Shown one piece after another: positions 1 through 9,973 of a DNA stretch of 64,000 bases. The position numbers and the translations under genes were made by a program. This DNA is from Cellulomonas chitinilytica (GTDB taxonomy: Bacteria > Actinomycetota > Actinomycetes > Actinomycetales > Cellulomonadaceae), in the NCBI RefSeq assembly GCF_016862675.1, contig NZ_BONK01000008.1:124001-188000 (forward strand), in the 5' to 3' direction. The notes under the pieces were generated by a model. That model was given only the letters and a program-made list of their open reading frames with translations, made no database searches and was not told the DNA's origin. Each line of letters begins with the position of its first letter. The stretch's first letter is position 1.

Positions 1-248
1 AGGTGGCGGCGCAGCGCCGCCGACTCGTCCTGCTCGCGGTCGAGCACGCGGCCGATCTCGGGCAGCCCGAGGCCGAGCCCGCGCAGCAGCAGGATGCGCT
101 GCAGGCGCACGAGCGAGCGCTCGTCGTACCAGCGGTAGCCGTTGTCGCCGACCCGGCTGGGCTCGAGGAGCCCGATCGCGTCGTAGTGCCGCAGCGTGCG
201 GCTCGTGGTGCCCGTGAGCCGGGCGACCTCCTGGATCGAGGCCTCCAT
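1..248 (-). CDS. MerR family transcriptional regulator (N-terminal part, runs off the window)
   Basis: The 82 visible residues form a MerR winged-helix DNA-binding domain: IQEVARLTG helix-turn-helix, TSRTLRHYDAIGLLEPSR recognition segment, then GYRWYDE wing and LQRILLLRGLGLGLPEIGRVL. The early part resembles TipA/BmrR-type regulators. The C-terminal effector domain lies beyond the window, so the inducer cannot be named. The ATG is preceded by a strong purine-rich ribosome site (AGGGAGGG). The gene follows the HAD phosphatase gene on the same strand and has its own MerR-type promoter between them, so autoregulation is likely (inference). Confidence 0.9.
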   Translation of the reverse strand, partial: MEASIQEVARLTGTTSRTLRHYDAIGLLEPSRVGDNGYRWYDERSLVRLQRILLLRGLGLGLPEIGRVLDREQDESAALRRH

Positions 249-276
249 CCGCGCCCTCCCTTTCCGTGTGACCTCC

Positions 277-307
277 ACGGTAGGAGTTGACGCAGCGTCA
301 ACGTCAA
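277..307 (-). promoter_or_regulatory. MerR-type promoter and operator of the merR gene
   Basis: Read on the minus strand there is a -35 TTGACG (307-302), a 19-nt spacer and a -10 TACCGT (282-277). A perfect dyad, GTTGACG-CTG-CGTCAAC (302-286), lies in the spacer. An over-long 19-bp spacer with a dyad between the hexamers is the hallmark of promoters that MerR proteins untwist. The -35 overlaps the stop codon of the upstream HAD gene. Seen directly; function inferred from the family. Confidence 0.8.
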
Positions 308-969
308 GCGGCGAGCCGCTCCAGGCTCGCGAGCACCTCGGCGGCGAGGTCGGCCGGCTGGTCGACGAGCCCGACGGCCCCGGCGGCGGTCAGCTCGCCC
401 GGCGCCGCGTACCCCCACGCGACGCCGAGGCAGTCGATGCCGTGCGCCCGGGCGCCGTGCACGTCGTGCTCGCGGTCGCCGACCATGAGGGTGCGTCTCG
501 GGACGCCGCCGTGACCGTCGAGCGCCCGACGGACGACGGCGGCCTTTGAGGACCGCGTCCCGTCGAGGGACGCGCCCGCGAGGCCGTCGAGCAGCGGGGA
601 CAGGCCGAGGTGGTCGCAGAGCGTCGAGGCGTAGGCCTCCGGCTTGGCGGTCGCCACCACGAGCCGCAGGCCCGCGTGGCGCAGGCCGGCGAGCGCGTCG
701 GGGATCCCGTCGAACACCGTGGCGCCGAGCATCGCCCCGCCGACGTAGACCCGGCGGTACGCCGCGACCGCGTCCGCGACCCTCGCCGGCGGGACGCCGT
801 GCGCACGGAAGACGTCGGCGAGCGGCGGGCCGACGAACGACCGGAGGAGCGCCGGTGCCGGCACCGGCAGCCCGAGCTCGTCGTACGCAGCCGCGACCGA
901 CGCCGTGATGGTCGGCCCCGAGTCGATCAGCGTGCCGTCGAGGTCGAGCAGGACGAGTGGGGGCGTCAT
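304..969 (-). CDS. HAD-superfamily phosphatase, phosphoglycolate-phosphatase-like
   Basis: A 221-residue HAD hydrolase with all four signature motifs: DLDGTLIDS near residue 9 (nucleophile and general-acid aspartates), VVATAKP (motif II Thr), the SSKAAV lysine (motif III) and GDREHDVHGA (motif IV). The helical cap between motifs I and II is the type-1 cap of the Gph/PGP group. The likely role is removal of phosphate from a small metabolite such as 2-phosphoglycolate, but HAD substrate ranges are broad and the exact substrate is not shown. The start codon is preceded by GACACT seven nt upstream, fitting a leaderless transcript. It lies upstream of merR on the same strand. Confidence 0.88.
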   Translation of the reverse strand: MTPPLVLLDLDGTLIDSGPTITASVAAAYDELGLPVPAPALLRSFVGPPLADVFRAHGVPPARVADAVAAYRRVYVGGAMLGATVFDGIPDALAGLRHAGLRLVVATAKPEAYASTLCDHLGLSPLLDGLAGASLDGTRSSKAAVVRRALDGHGGVPRRTLMVGDREHDVHGARAHGIDCLGVAWGYAAPGELTAAGAVGLVDQPADLAAEVLASLERLAA

Positions 970-1058
970 GCGGACGAGTGTCGCGGGTTACGTCGTCGGT
1001 CGTGGCCGGTGTCCGCCCCGCAACGCGTCGGCAACCTTCGCGACGTAGCCTGCCGACC

Positions 1059-1616
1059 ATGGCGACGATGGAGACCGGCCCGGACCAGGAGCTCCCCGAC
1101 GACCGCGAGGTGCTGGGCTGGGACCTGTTCGGCGTCGCGATCCAGGAGCTCGCGCAGTCGGTCGCCGACTCGGGGTTCGTGCCGGACGTGGTGGTCGCGG
1201 TGGCGCGCGGGGGACTGCCGCCGGGTGGCGCGCTCGCGTACGCGCTGGACACCAAGGCCGTCGGCACGCTCAACGTCGAGTTCTACACCGGCGTCGACGA
1301 GCGGCTGCCTGATCCGGTGGTGCTGCCGCCGCTGCTCGACACGGACGCGCTGACCGGCCTGCGGGCGCTCGTGGTCGACGACGTGGCGGACACCGGCGAG
1401 ACGCTCGCGCTCGTGCAGGAGCTCATGGCGGAGCACTGCGCGGAGGTGCGGACGGCGGTGCTGTACGCGAAGGCGCGGTCGATCGTCGACCCGACGTACG
1501 TGTGGCGGCGCACCGACCGGTGGATCACGTTCCCGTGGTCGGCCCTGCCGCCCGTGACGGCCGCGGCGGAGGTCGGAGTGGTCGGCCGGCCGGCCGTCGT
1601 GGATCCGGTGGGCTGA
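1059..1616 (+). CDS. Phosphoribosyltransferase (purine/xanthine type)
   Basis: A 185-residue type I phosphoribosyltransferase. The PRPP loop is VVDDVADTGET at residues 105-115 and an upstream VAVARGGLPPGG segment forms the pyrophosphate-binding loop. The downstream VDPTYVWRRTDRWITFPW segment is typical of the xanthine/guanine or hypoxanthine transferase-like group found in actinobacteria. It would transfer a phosphoribosyl group to a purine base in salvage; base specificity cannot be read from sequence. The ATG was chosen because TAGCCT (1046-1051) lies exactly seven nt upstream and there is no Shine-Dalgarno site, fitting a leaderless start; a second ATG follows three codons later. Confidence 0.85.
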   Translation: MATMETGPDQELPDDREVLGWDLFGVAIQELAQSVADSGFVPDVVVAVARGGLPPGGALAYALDTKAVGTLNVEFYTGVDERLPDPVVLPPLLDTDALTGLRALVVDDVADTGETLALVQELMAEHCAEVRTAVLYAKARSIVDPTYVWRRTDRWITFPWSALPPVTAAAEVGVVGRPAVVDPVG

Positions 1617-1634
1617 CCCGCCCTTCCGTCGGGA

Positions 1635-1695
1635 TTGCGCTTTCCCCCTGGAGTCTGCGAGGCTGATCCCCGACCGGTGAGAAACCGGTTTCTCA
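1635..1695 (+). promoter_or_regulatory. Putative promoter and LacI-type operator of the pectate lyase gene
   Basis: A possible -35 TTGCGC (1635-1640) and -10 GAGGCT (1659-1664, spacer 18) precede a perfect 18-bp palindrome, TGAGAAACCGGTTTCTCA, at 1678-1695. The central CG and AAACCGGTTT core are typical of LacI/GalR-family operators. Placed just after the predicted transcription start, it would repress by blocking the polymerase. The regulator itself is not in the window. The palindrome is seen directly; the promoter hexamers are weak. Confidence 0.6.
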
Positions 1696-1754
1696 GGTCA
1701 GGCACCGCGGGCCGACGACGACGGCGAGCCCGGCGGCAGGGACGAGGGAGTTCC

Positions 1755-3845
1755 ATGCGCTCGACGATCCGCCACCACCCCGACCGCACGCCCGGGCTGC
1801 GGCGCCGGCACCGACGGGTCGGGACGGCGGCGCTCGCGCTGCTCGCCGCCGCGACCGTCGCCGCCGGTGCGGGGGCCGACCCCGCCGCCGCCGCGCCGCC
1901 TCTCACGGCCGGGAGCACCGGGAGCCACGAGGCGCCCGCGCGCGCCGTCGACCTCGGCCGCGAGGTCGTCGCCTCCGGCGACGGGTGGGCCTCCTGGTCC
2001 GGGCCGACCCGCCCCGAGGGCGTGCTCCGTCAGGCCACGTCCACCACGGGCGGGTCGGCGGCCGACGCCGCCCACGTGGACGTCGTGCGCACCTGGCAGG
2101 AGCTGCGCGACGTGCTCGCCGGCCGCCCGGGCGGCACCCAGACGGACGCCCGGACGAGCACCGTGCCGCGCATCGTCTACGTGGTCGGCACGCTCGACCC
2201 GTGGGTGCGGCCCGACGGCACCCGGCTCACGTGCCACGACCTCGAGCAGCAGGTCACCGTGCCGGGCACGGGGGTGCCGTTCTCGATGGCGGACTACGTC
2301 GCGGCCTTCGGACCGGGCGTCGACCCGAGCGGGCCGCTCGAGCAGGCCCGGGTCGCGGCGGCCGCCCTGCAGGCCGAGCGCACGCTCCAGCACGTCGGCT
2401 CCAACGTCACCCTCGTCGGGGTCGGCGACGACGCGACCGTGGTCGGCGCGTCCCTGCGGATCCGGGACGCGTCGAACGTCGTCGTCCGCAACCTCACCCT
2501 GCGCGACGCCTACGACTGCTTCCCGCAGTGGGACGCGAACGACTCGGGCGGCAACTGGAACTCCGCGTACGACAACCTGTCCGTCTGGACGTCGACGAGC
2601 GTGTGGGTCGACCACAGCACGTTCGACGACGGCGAGCACCCGCCTGCGAGCCTCGAGACGGTGTACGGGCGGCCGTTCGAGGTGCACGACGGCCTGCTCG
2701 ACGTGACGCACGGCGCGGACCTCGTGACGATCTCGTACAACCACTTCGACCAGCACGACAAGACGGACCTCATCGGCTCGTCGGACTCGCGCACGCAGGA
2801 CCGTGGCCAGCACCGCGTCACGCTGCACCACAACCGGTGGACCGACATCGGGCAGCGGGCGCCACGCGTACGGTTCGGCGACGTCCACGTGTACAACAAC
2901 CTGTACGAGCAGGTCCGGGCCGAGCTGTACGCGCCGGACGAGGCGTTCTTCCAGTACTACCTGGGCGCCGGCAAGGAGAGCAGCATCGTCGCGGAGAACA
3001 ACGCGTTCGAGCTGCTCGACGGCTCGGACCCGGCGACGGTGGTCGCCGGCTGGGGCGGCACCCAGCTGCGCGAGACCGGCTCGCTGGTGAACGGGGAGCC
3101 CGTCGACCTGCTCGCGGCGTTCAACGCGACGACGACGGCGCCCCTGTCGCCGGACGTCCGCTGGGACCCCGCCGACGCCTACGCCTACACGCTCGACGCC
3201 ACCGCCGACGTGGCCGCGACTGTCCGGGCCGAGGCCGGTGCGGGCGTCCTCGACTCGGGCACGCCCGTCGCGTCCGGCCCACCCGGGACGCCCGTGGTCC
3301 GCGACGACGACGGCTGGGACACCGGCCTGCGCGACGGGGACTACACGGTGTCGGCCGACCTGTGGTGGGGGCAGAACGGCACGGTCGCGAAGCTGTACGA
3401 GAACGGCGTGCTCGTCGCCGCGCAGCGCCTCACCGGCACGTCGCCCGCGCCGCAGCACGTCGCGTTCCCCGTGACGGGCCGCGTCGACGGGACCTACGAG
3501 TACGTCGTCGAACTGCTCAACCCGTACGGCGAGACCCGGTCCCGCCCGCACACGGTCGTCGTGCGCGACGCGGCCCCCGGGCGCGCCGTCGTGTCCGCGA
3601 CGCGGTCCGGCGCCGGCCTCGTCGTCACCACCACGCTCTGGTGGGGCACGAACGGCGACGAGTACGTGCTCACGCTCGACGGCGTCGAGGTCGACCGGCA
3701 GGCGCTCGTGCCCGCGACGCCCGGTCGCCAGACGGTCCGCTCGACCCTCACCGACGTCGCCCCGGGGACGCACGTGCTGGTCGCCGAGCTGCGCAACGCC
3801 GCCGGGTCGACCCCGACCGCGCCGGTCACGGTGACCGTCCGGTGA
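1755..3845 (+). CDS. Secreted pectate lyase (PL1-type beta-helix) with two C-terminal WWG modules
   Basis: A 696-residue exported polysaccharide lyase. The start ATG follows GACGAGGGAG. Residues 1-50 form a signal peptide: basic RRRHRR, hydrophobic ALALLAAATVAAGA, small-residue cleavage region. The catalytic part is a right-handed beta-helix with PL1 signatures: NVVVRNLTLRDAYDCFP, SVWVDHSTFDDG, DLVTISYNHFDQHDKTDLIGSSD and HHNRWTDIGQRAPRVRFGDVHVYNN. It would cleave de-esterified pectin by Ca-dependent beta-elimination outside the cell. The C-terminus carries two similar beta-sandwich modules of about 90 residues, each with a LWWGxNG motif, as seen in other actinobacterial glycan-active enzymes; they may bind polysaccharide (inference). 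No other pectin gene adjoins, so it is a stand-alone enzyme gene. Confidence 0.9.
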   Translation: MRSTIRHHPDRTPGLRRRHRRVGTAALALLAAATVAAGAGADPAAAAPPLTAGSTGSHEAPARAVDLGREVVASGDGWASWSGPTRPEGVLRQATSTTGGSAADAAHVDVVRTWQELRDVLAGRPGGTQTDARTSTVPRIVYVVGTLDPWVRPDGTRLTCHDLEQQVTVPGTGVPFSMADYVAAFGPGVDPSGPLEQARVAAAALQAERTLQHVGSNVTLVGVGDDATVVGASLRIRDASNVVVRNLTLRDAYDCFPQWDANDSGGNWNSAYDNLSVWTSTSVWVDHSTFDDGEHPPASLETVYGRPFEVHDGLLDVTHGADLVTISYNHFDQHDKTDLIGSSDSRTQDRGQHRVTLHHNRWTDIGQRAPRVRFGDVHVYNNLYEQVRAELYAPDEAFFQYYLGAGKESSIVAENNAFELLDGSDPATVVAGWGGTQLRETGSLVNGEPVDLLAAFNATTTAPLSPDVRWDPADAYAYTLDATADVAATVRAEAGAGVLDSGTPVASGPPGTPVVRDDDGWDTGLRDGDYTVSADLWWGQNGTVAKLYENGVLVAAQRLTGTSPAPQHVAFPVTGRVDGTYEYVVELLNPYGETRSRPHTVVVRDAAPGRAVVSATRSGAGLVVTTTLWWGTNGDEYVLTLDGVEVDRQALVPATPGRQTVRSTLTDVAPGTHVLVAELRNAAGSTPTAPVTVTVR

Positions 3846-3851
3846 CCCGCG

Positions 3852-3885
3852 GGGTGCCGCCCGGCCCGAGGTCCGGGCGGCACCC
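3852..3885 (+). terminator. Intrinsic terminator-like hairpin after pectate lyase gene
   Basis: A perfect 13-bp stem, GGGTGCCGCCCGG (3852-3864) with CCGGGCGGCACCC (3873-3885), and an 8-nt loop. It starts six bases after the stop codon. There is no U-tract, which is common for hairpin terminators in high-GC actinobacteria. It separates the lyase from the ileS leader. Confidence 0.75.
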
Positions 3886-3891
3886 GTGCGT

Positions 3892-4130
3892 TACCCTGGG
3901 CCGCACAGGCGTCGACCCGGCCATCACCGGCGAGCCTCCGGAAGAACGGGCCGCGCTCGCGGCCTCAGTAGAACCGGACGGGGCAGGCCCGTCACAGCCG
4001 TCGAAGAGTGGTCGACGACCCGGGATCGAGCATCCGGGGGAGCCGGCAAGCGAGGTGGTACCGCGGTGGTCCCCTGACCGGGGGGCGATCGTCCTCGCGG
4101 CCGTGAGCGACATCGACCAGGAGACCCTCG
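3892..4130 (+). promoter_or_regulatory. T-box riboswitch of ileS (actinobacterial translational type)
   Basis: A TACCCT -10-like hexamer (3892-3897) is followed by a leader of about 230 nt. An ultrashort stem I region contains the isoleucine codon ATC (3923-3925) inside CCGGCCATCACCGGCGAG, a context typical of mycobacterial and streptomycete ileS T-boxes. The conserved T-box sequence AGGTGGTACCGCGG lies at 4053-4066; its TGGT bulge matches a tRNA ending ACCA, the discriminator base of tRNA-Ile. A CCCC/GGGG hairpin and a TCCTC element (near 4092) then precede the GGAG ribosome site at about 4120, so uncharged tRNA probably exposes the ribosome site rather than preventing termination (inference from known actinobacterial ileS T-boxes). 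Confidence 0.88.
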
Positions 4131-7100
4131 GTGACTCCCGCCGCCAAGTACCCGCTGCACAACCCCGACTCGCCCGTCCCGGCGTCGCCGGACCTGCCGA
4201 ACCTCGAGCGCGACGTCCTGAAGTTCTGGGAGCTGGACGGTACGTTCCAGGCCTCGATCGACCAGCGCGCCGCGGGCGAGCACGGCAGCAACGAGTACGT
4301 CTTCTACGACGGCCCGCCCTTCGCGAACGGCCTGCCGCACTACGGGCACCTGCTCACCGGGTACGCGAAGGACGTCGTGCCCCGCTACCAGACGATGCGC
4401 GGGCACCGGGTCGAGCGGCGGTTCGGCTGGGACACCCACGGCCTTCCGGCCGAGCTCGAGGCGCAGCGCGTGCTCGGCATCACCGAGAAGGCGCAGATCG
4501 AGGACCTCGGCATCGCGAGGTTCAACGACGCGTGCCGCGCGTCGGTGCTCAAGTACACCGGCGAGTGGCGCGAGTACGTGACGCGGCAGGCGCGCTGGGT
4601 GGACTTCGACCACGACTACAAGACGCTCGACACCACGTTCATGGAGTCGGCGCTGTGGGCGTTCAAGCAGCTGTACGACAGGGGCCTGGCCTACGAGGGC
4701 TACCGGGTGCTGCCGTACTGCTGGGTCGACGAGACCCCGCTGTCGAACCACGAGCTGCGCATGGACGACGACGTCTACGCCTCCCGGCAGGACCCGGCGC
4801 TCACCGTCGGCCTGCGCCTGGAGACCGGCGAGCTCGCCCTCATCTGGACCACCACGCCCTGGACGCTCCCCAGCAACCTTGCGATCGCGGTGGGTCCGGA
4901 CGTCGAGTACGTCGTCGTCGAGCCCGCGCCCGACTCGCCGTTCGCCCAGGCCAACCCCGGCGAGCGCGTCGTGCTCGCCCACGCACGGCTCGCCGCGTAC
5001 GCCCGCGAGCTCGGCGAGGCCACGGTCGTCGAGACCGTCCTCGGCGCCGACCTCGCGGGTCGCCGCTACACGCCCGCGTTCGACTACTTCGCCGGGCGCG
5101 AGAACGCGCACCAGGTGATCGTCGGCGACTTCGTCACGACCGAGGACGGCTCGGGCATCGTGCACATGGCCCCCGCGTTCGGCGAGGACGACATGGTCGC
5201 GTGCGAGGCCGTCGGCATCGCCCCGGTCGTGCCCGTGGACTCCCGCGGCCGGTTCACCACCGAGGTCGACGACTACGCCGGCCAGCAGGTGTTCGAGGCG
5301 AACAAGCCGATCATCGCGGACCTGAAGAACGGCACGGGCCCGCTCGCGCGCGTCAGCGCGCAGGACCGCGCCGTGCTCGTCCGCCACGAGACGTACGAGC
5401 ACTCCTACCCGCACTGCTGGCGCTGCCGGAACCCGCTGATCTACAAGGCGGTGTCGTCCTGGTTCGTGCGCGTCACGGAGTTCCGCGACCGCATGGTCGA
5501 GCTCAACCAGGAGATCACCTGGACCCCGGAGCACATCAAGGACGGCCAGTTCGGCAAGTGGCTGTCCAACGCGCGCGACTGGTCGATCAGCCGCAACCGG
5601 TACTGGGGCACGCCGATCCCGGTGTGGGTGTCGGACGACCCGCGCTTCCCGCGCGTCGACGTGTACGGCTCGCTGGCCGAGCTCGAGGCGGACTTCGGGC
5701 GCCTCCCGACGAACGAGGCGGGCGAGCCTGACCTGCACCGCCCGTTCATCGACGACCTCACGCGCCCGAACCCGGACGACCCGTCCGGGCAGAGCACCAT
5801 GCGCCGCATCGCGGACGTGTTCGACGTGTGGTTCGACTCCGGGTCGATGCCGTTCGCGCAGGTGCACTACCCGTTCGAGAACGCGGACTGGTTCGAGCAC
5901 CACTACCCGGGCGACTTCATCGTCGAGTACATCGGGCAGACCCGCGGCTGGTTCTACACGCTGCACGTGCTGGCCACGGCGCTGTTCGACCGGCCGGCGT
6001 TCCGCAACGTGCTGTGCCACGGGATCGTGCTGGGCGACGACGGCCGCAAGGCCAGCAAGTCGCTGCGCAACTTCCCGGACCCGGCGCAGATGTGGGACGT
6101 GTACGGCTCGGACGCGGTGCGCTGGTCGCTCATGTCGTCGTCGATCCTGCGCGGCGGCAACCTCGTGGTCACCGAGGAGGGGATCCGCGACGGCGTCCGC
6201 CAGGTGCTGCTGCCGCTGTGGAGCACGTACTACTTCTTCACGCTGTACGCGGGTGCCGCGGGCGGGGGAGCGGGCTACCAGGCGAAGCCCGTCGACGCCG
6301 CGCGCGCCGAGCAGCTCCCGCCGATGGACCGCTACGTGCTCGCCCGCACCCGCGACCTCGTCGCCCAGGTCACCACGCATCTCGACGCGTACGACATCGC
6401 GGCGGCGTGCGAGGCGGTCCGCGAGCACCTCGACGTGCTGACCAACTGGTACGTCCGCACGCAGCGGGACCGGTTCTGGGCGGAGGACGCGGACGCGTTC
6501 GACACGCTCTGGACGAGCCTCGAGGTGCTCACGCGCGTCATGGCGCCCCTCGCGCCGCTGGTCACCGAGGAGGTCTGGCGCGGCCTGACCGGCGGGCGCA
6601 GCGTGCACCTGGAGGACTGGCCGACGCCTGACGGCCTCGTGCACGACGACGCGCTCGTCGCCGCGATGGACGAGGTCCGGGCCGTCGTGTCCACCGCCCT
6701 GGGGCTGCGCAAGGCCGCGGGCGTCCGCGTCCGGCAGCCGCTGCGCACCCTCACGGTCGCGGTCGACGACCCGTCGGCCCTCGACCCGTACGTCGCGCTG
6801 CTCCTCGGCGAGCTCAACGTGAAGGCCGTCGACCTCGTGCCCGCCGACGCGGGTGCCGCCGAGCGGTTCGGCATCACGCAGCGGCTCGCGGTGAACGCCC
6901 GTGCGGCGGGCCCCCGCCTGGGCCGTGGGGTGCAGGCAGTCATCAAGGGTGCGAAGGCCGGCACATGGCGCACGGATGCGCAGGGCGGCGTCGTCGTCAC
7001 CATCGAGGACGGCACCGACGTCCCGCTCGAGCTGGCCGAGTACGAGCTGACGACCGTCGTGGCGTCCGCCGGCGAGGGCGCCGAGCCCACGGCAGCGGCC

Positions 7101-7400
7101 GCGGTGCTCGCCGGCGGCGGGTTCGTGGTCCTCGACCTGGCGCTCGACGACGACCTGCGCGCCGAGGGCTACGCCCGCGACGTCGTCCGTGCCGTCCAGG
7201 ACGCGCGCAAGGCCGCCGGCCTGCAGGTCGGCGACCGCATCGTGCTGACCCTCGACGTCCCCGGCGAGCACGTCGCCGCCGTCGAGACGCACCGGGACTT
7301 CATCGGCCGCGAGACGCTCGCGGTCTCCATCGAGGTAGCGACCGCCGCCACGCTGCAGGTCGGCGTGGCGGCCGTCGAGGCAGGCGGGTACGAGGCATGA
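4131..7400 (+). CDS. ileS: Isoleucyl-tRNA synthetase
   Basis: A 1089-residue class Ia synthetase charging tRNA-Ile in the cytoplasm. The HIGH-type signature is HYGH (residues 70-73, within [14 protein letters not shown]) and the KMSKS loop is KASKS (about 640-644, after DGRK). The CP1 editing domain includes [18 protein letters not shown] and [15 protein letters not shown], and the GWDTHGLP motif binds substrate. The length and C-terminal region match the long, eukaryote-like IleS class usual in actinobacteria, which is often less sensitive to mupirocin (family knowledge, not tested here). The start is GTG with GGAG upstream, under control of the T-box. The stop overlaps the folC start (ATGA), so the two genes are translationally coupled. 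Confidence 0.97.
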   Translation: MTPAAKYPLHNPDSPVPASPDLPNLERDVLKFWELDGTFQASIDQRAAGEHGSNEYVFYDGPPFANGLPHYGHLLTGYAKDVVPRYQTMRGHRVERRFGWDTHGLPAELEAQRVLGITEKAQIEDLGIARFNDACRASVLKYTGEWREYVTRQARWVDFDHDYKTLDTTFMESALWAFKQLYDRGLAYEGYRVLPYCWVDETPLSNHELRMDDDVYASRQDPALTVGLRLETGELALIWTTTPWTLPSNLAIAVGPDVEYVVVEPAPDSPFAQANPGERVVLAHARLAAYARELGEATVVETVLGADLAGRRYTPAFDYFAGRENAHQVIVGDFVTTEDGSGIVHMAPAFGEDDMVACEAVGIAPVVPVDSRGRFTTEVDDYAGQQVFEANKPIIADLKNGTGPLARVSAQDRAVLVRHETYEHSYPHCWRCRNPLIYKAVSSWFVRVTEFRDRMVELNQEITWTPEHIKDGQFGKWLSNARDWSISRNRYWGTPIPVWVSDDPRFPRVDVYGSLAELEADFGRLPTNEAGEPDLHRPFIDDLTRPNPDDPSGQSTMRRIADVFDVWFDSGSMPFAQVHYPFENADWFEHHYPGDFIVEYIGQTRGWFYTLHVLATALFDRPAFRNVLCHGIVLGDDGRKASKSLRNFPDPAQMWDVYGSDAVRWSLMSSSILRGGNLVVTEEGIRDGVRQVLLPLWSTYYFFTLYAGAAGGGAGYQAKPVDAARAEQLPPMDRYVLARTRDLVAQVTTHLDAYDIAAACEAVREHLDVLTNWYVRTQRDRFWAEDADAFDTLWTSLEVLTRVMAPLAPLVTEEVWRGLTGGRSVHLEDWPTPDGLVHDDALVAAMDEVRAVVSTALGLRKAAGVRVRQPLRTLTVAVDDPSALDPYVALLLGELNVKAVDLVPADAGAAERFGITQRLAVNARAAGPRLGRGVQAVIKGAKAGTWRTDAQGGVVVTIEDGTDVPLELAEYELTTVVASAGEGAEPTAAAAVLAGGGFVVLDLALDDDLRAEGYARDVVRAVQDARKAAGLQVGDRIVLTLDVPGEHVAAVETHRDFIGRETLAVSIEVATAATLQVGVAAVEAGGYEA

Positions 7401-8782
7401 GCAACCACGGCGGAGGCGCCGACCACCTGCACGCCCAGCAGGCGCGCGAGGCACGGACGGCGGCCGACGAGGTCTACCAGGCGATCCTGGCGCGTGCGCC
7501 CGAGCACGACATCGACCCGACGCTCGACCGCGTGCGGGCCGTCTGCGAGCTGCTCGGCGACCCGCAGAAGGCGTACCGGACCATCCACCTGACCGGCACG
7601 AACGGAAAGACGTCCACGAGCCGGATGGTGGAGCGGCTGCTGCGCGAGCACGGGCTGCGCACCGGCCGGTTCACGTCGCCGCACCTCACCCGCGTCAACG
7701 AGCGCATCGCGATCGACGGCGAGCCCATCAGCGACGAGCGCTTCGTCGAGGTGTGGCAGGACGTCGCGCCGTACGTGCACCTGGTCGACACGCAGTCGGC
7801 CGAGCGTGGCGAGCCCCGGCTGTCGTTCTTCGAGGTGTTCACCGTCATGGCGTTCGCGGCCTTCGCCGACGCACCCGTCGAGGTCGCCGTCATCGAGGTC
7901 GGGCTCGGCGGCCGATGGGACTCGACGAACGTCGTCGACGGCGAGGTCGCGGTCGTCACCCCGATCGCCATGGACCACGAGCGCTACCTCGGCGACACGC
8001 TCGTCGAGATCGCGTCCGAGAAGGCCGGCATCGTCAAGGACGGCGCGACCCTCGTGCTCGCGACCCAGCAGGAGGACGTCGAGGGCGTGCTGCTCACGGC
8101 CGCCGCCGAGCGGGGCGCGCGGGTGGTGCGCGAGGGCGTGGACGTCGCGGTCCTCGAACGGACCGTCGCGGTGGGTGGCCAGCTGCTCACGCTGCGCGGC
8201 ATGGGCGGCGTGTACGCCGACGTCTTCCTGCCGTTGCACGGCGCGTTCCAGGCGCACAACGCCCTGCTCGCGCTCGTCGCCGTGGAGGCGTTCCTCACCG
8301 GCGGAGCGGCGCTGGACGGGTCGGTGGTCGAGGCCGCGTTCGGCGACGCCAGCTCGCCCGGCCGCCTCGAGATCGTGCGGTCGAGCCCGACGATCATCGT
8401 CGACGGCGCGCACAACCCGGCCGGCGTCGAGGCGCTCGTCGAGGCCGTCGAGGAGGCGTTCCACTTCCAGCGCATCGTCGGAGTGGTCGGTGTGATGGCG
8501 GACAAGGACCCCGAGGGCATCCTGTCGGTCCTGGAGCCGGTGCTCGACGAGATCGTCGTGACTCGCGCGTCGACGTCCAGGGCGCTCGACCCCGAGGACC
8601 TGGCGGAGGTCGCGCGCGACGTGTTCGGCGAGGACCGCGTCCACGTGGTCGAGCGGCTCGACGAGGCCGTCGACCTCGCGGCCGCCCGTGCGGAGGCAGA
8701 CGTCGAGCGTGGCGCCGCGGTGCTCGTGACGGGCTCGATCGTGCTGGTCGCGGAGGCGAGGATCCTGCTGGGCCGTCCCTGA
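7397..8782 (+). CDS. folC: Bifunctional folylpolyglutamate synthase / dihydrofolate synthase
   Basis: A 461-residue Mur-ligase-family enzyme. It adds glutamate to (tetra)hydrofolates, retaining folate cofactors in the cell, and may also make dihydrofolate from dihydropteroate. The ATP P-loop is GTNGKTST at residues 67-74, followed by the SPHL...RINER-like loop ([19 protein letters not shown]), the [14 protein letters not shown] segment and the C-terminal VDGAHNPAG motif. The ATG overlaps the ileS stop. A strong hairpin closes the ileS-folC transcript. In many actinobacteria DUF4233 and ndk follow directly; here about 5.6 kb of other genes intervene. Confidence 0.96.
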   Translation: MSNHGGGADHLHAQQAREARTAADEVYQAILARAPEHDIDPTLDRVRAVCELLGDPQKAYRTIHLTGTNGKTSTSRMVERLLREHGLRTGRFTSPHLTRVNERIAIDGEPISDERFVEVWQDVAPYVHLVDTQSAERGEPRLSFFEVFTVMAFAAFADAPVEVAVIEVGLGGRWDSTNVVDGEVAVVTPIAMDHERYLGDTLVEIASEKAGIVKDGATLVLATQQEDVEGVLLTAAAERGARVVREGVDVAVLERTVAVGGQLLTLRGMGGVYADVFLPLHGAFQAHNALLALVAVEAFLTGGAALDGSVVEAAFGDASSPGRLEIVRSSPTIIVDGAHNPAGVEALVEAVEEAFHFQRIVGVVGVMADKDPEGILSVLEPVLDEIVVTRASTSRALDPEDLAEVARDVFGEDRVHVVERLDEAVDLAAARAEADVERGAAVLVTGSIVLVAEARILLGRP

Positions 8783-8791
8783 CGGGCATCG

Positions 8792-8821
8792 GTGGCGGCT
8801 GCACGAACGTGCAGCCGCCAC
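8792..8821 (+). terminator. Intrinsic terminator hairpin after folC
   Basis: A perfect 14-bp stem, GTGGCGGCTGCACG (8792-8805) paired with CGTGCAGCCGCCAC (8808-8821), and effectively a tetraloop once the closing pairs open. It begins 9 bases after the folC stop. No U-run. Confidence 0.8.
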
Positions 8822-8834
8822 GCACGTCCTCCCC

Positions 8835-8863
8835 TTGACGACCCTGTGACCCCCCGTGAGGGT
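8835..8863 (+). promoter_or_regulatory. Promoter of the dhaKLM operon
   Basis: A consensus -35 TTGACG (8835-8840), 17-nt spacer and -10 GAGGGT (8858-8863). An interrupted repeat, ACCCT (8841-8845) with AGGGT (8859-8863), lies between the hexamers and over the -10 and could be an operator. The start codon is about 65 nt downstream. Confidence 0.6.
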
Positions 8864-8928
8864 GAGGTACGTCGGGGACGTCGTCGTCCCGACGGCTTCG
8901 CAGGGGAGCCCGGAGAAAGGGAACCAGC

Positions 8929-9924
<996 letters not shown>

Positions 9925-9973
9925 CGACGGCAGGCCGGCCGGGCTGGTCGACGACGGGCGAGGGAGCGTGGGC

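Noticed and set aside
3924..7454. Long open frame opposite ileS (over 1100 codons)
   Set aside because: A shadow of ileS in very high-GC DNA: composition is dominated by Arg/Val/His/Asp, no family motif, and the opposite strand carries a complete synthetase.
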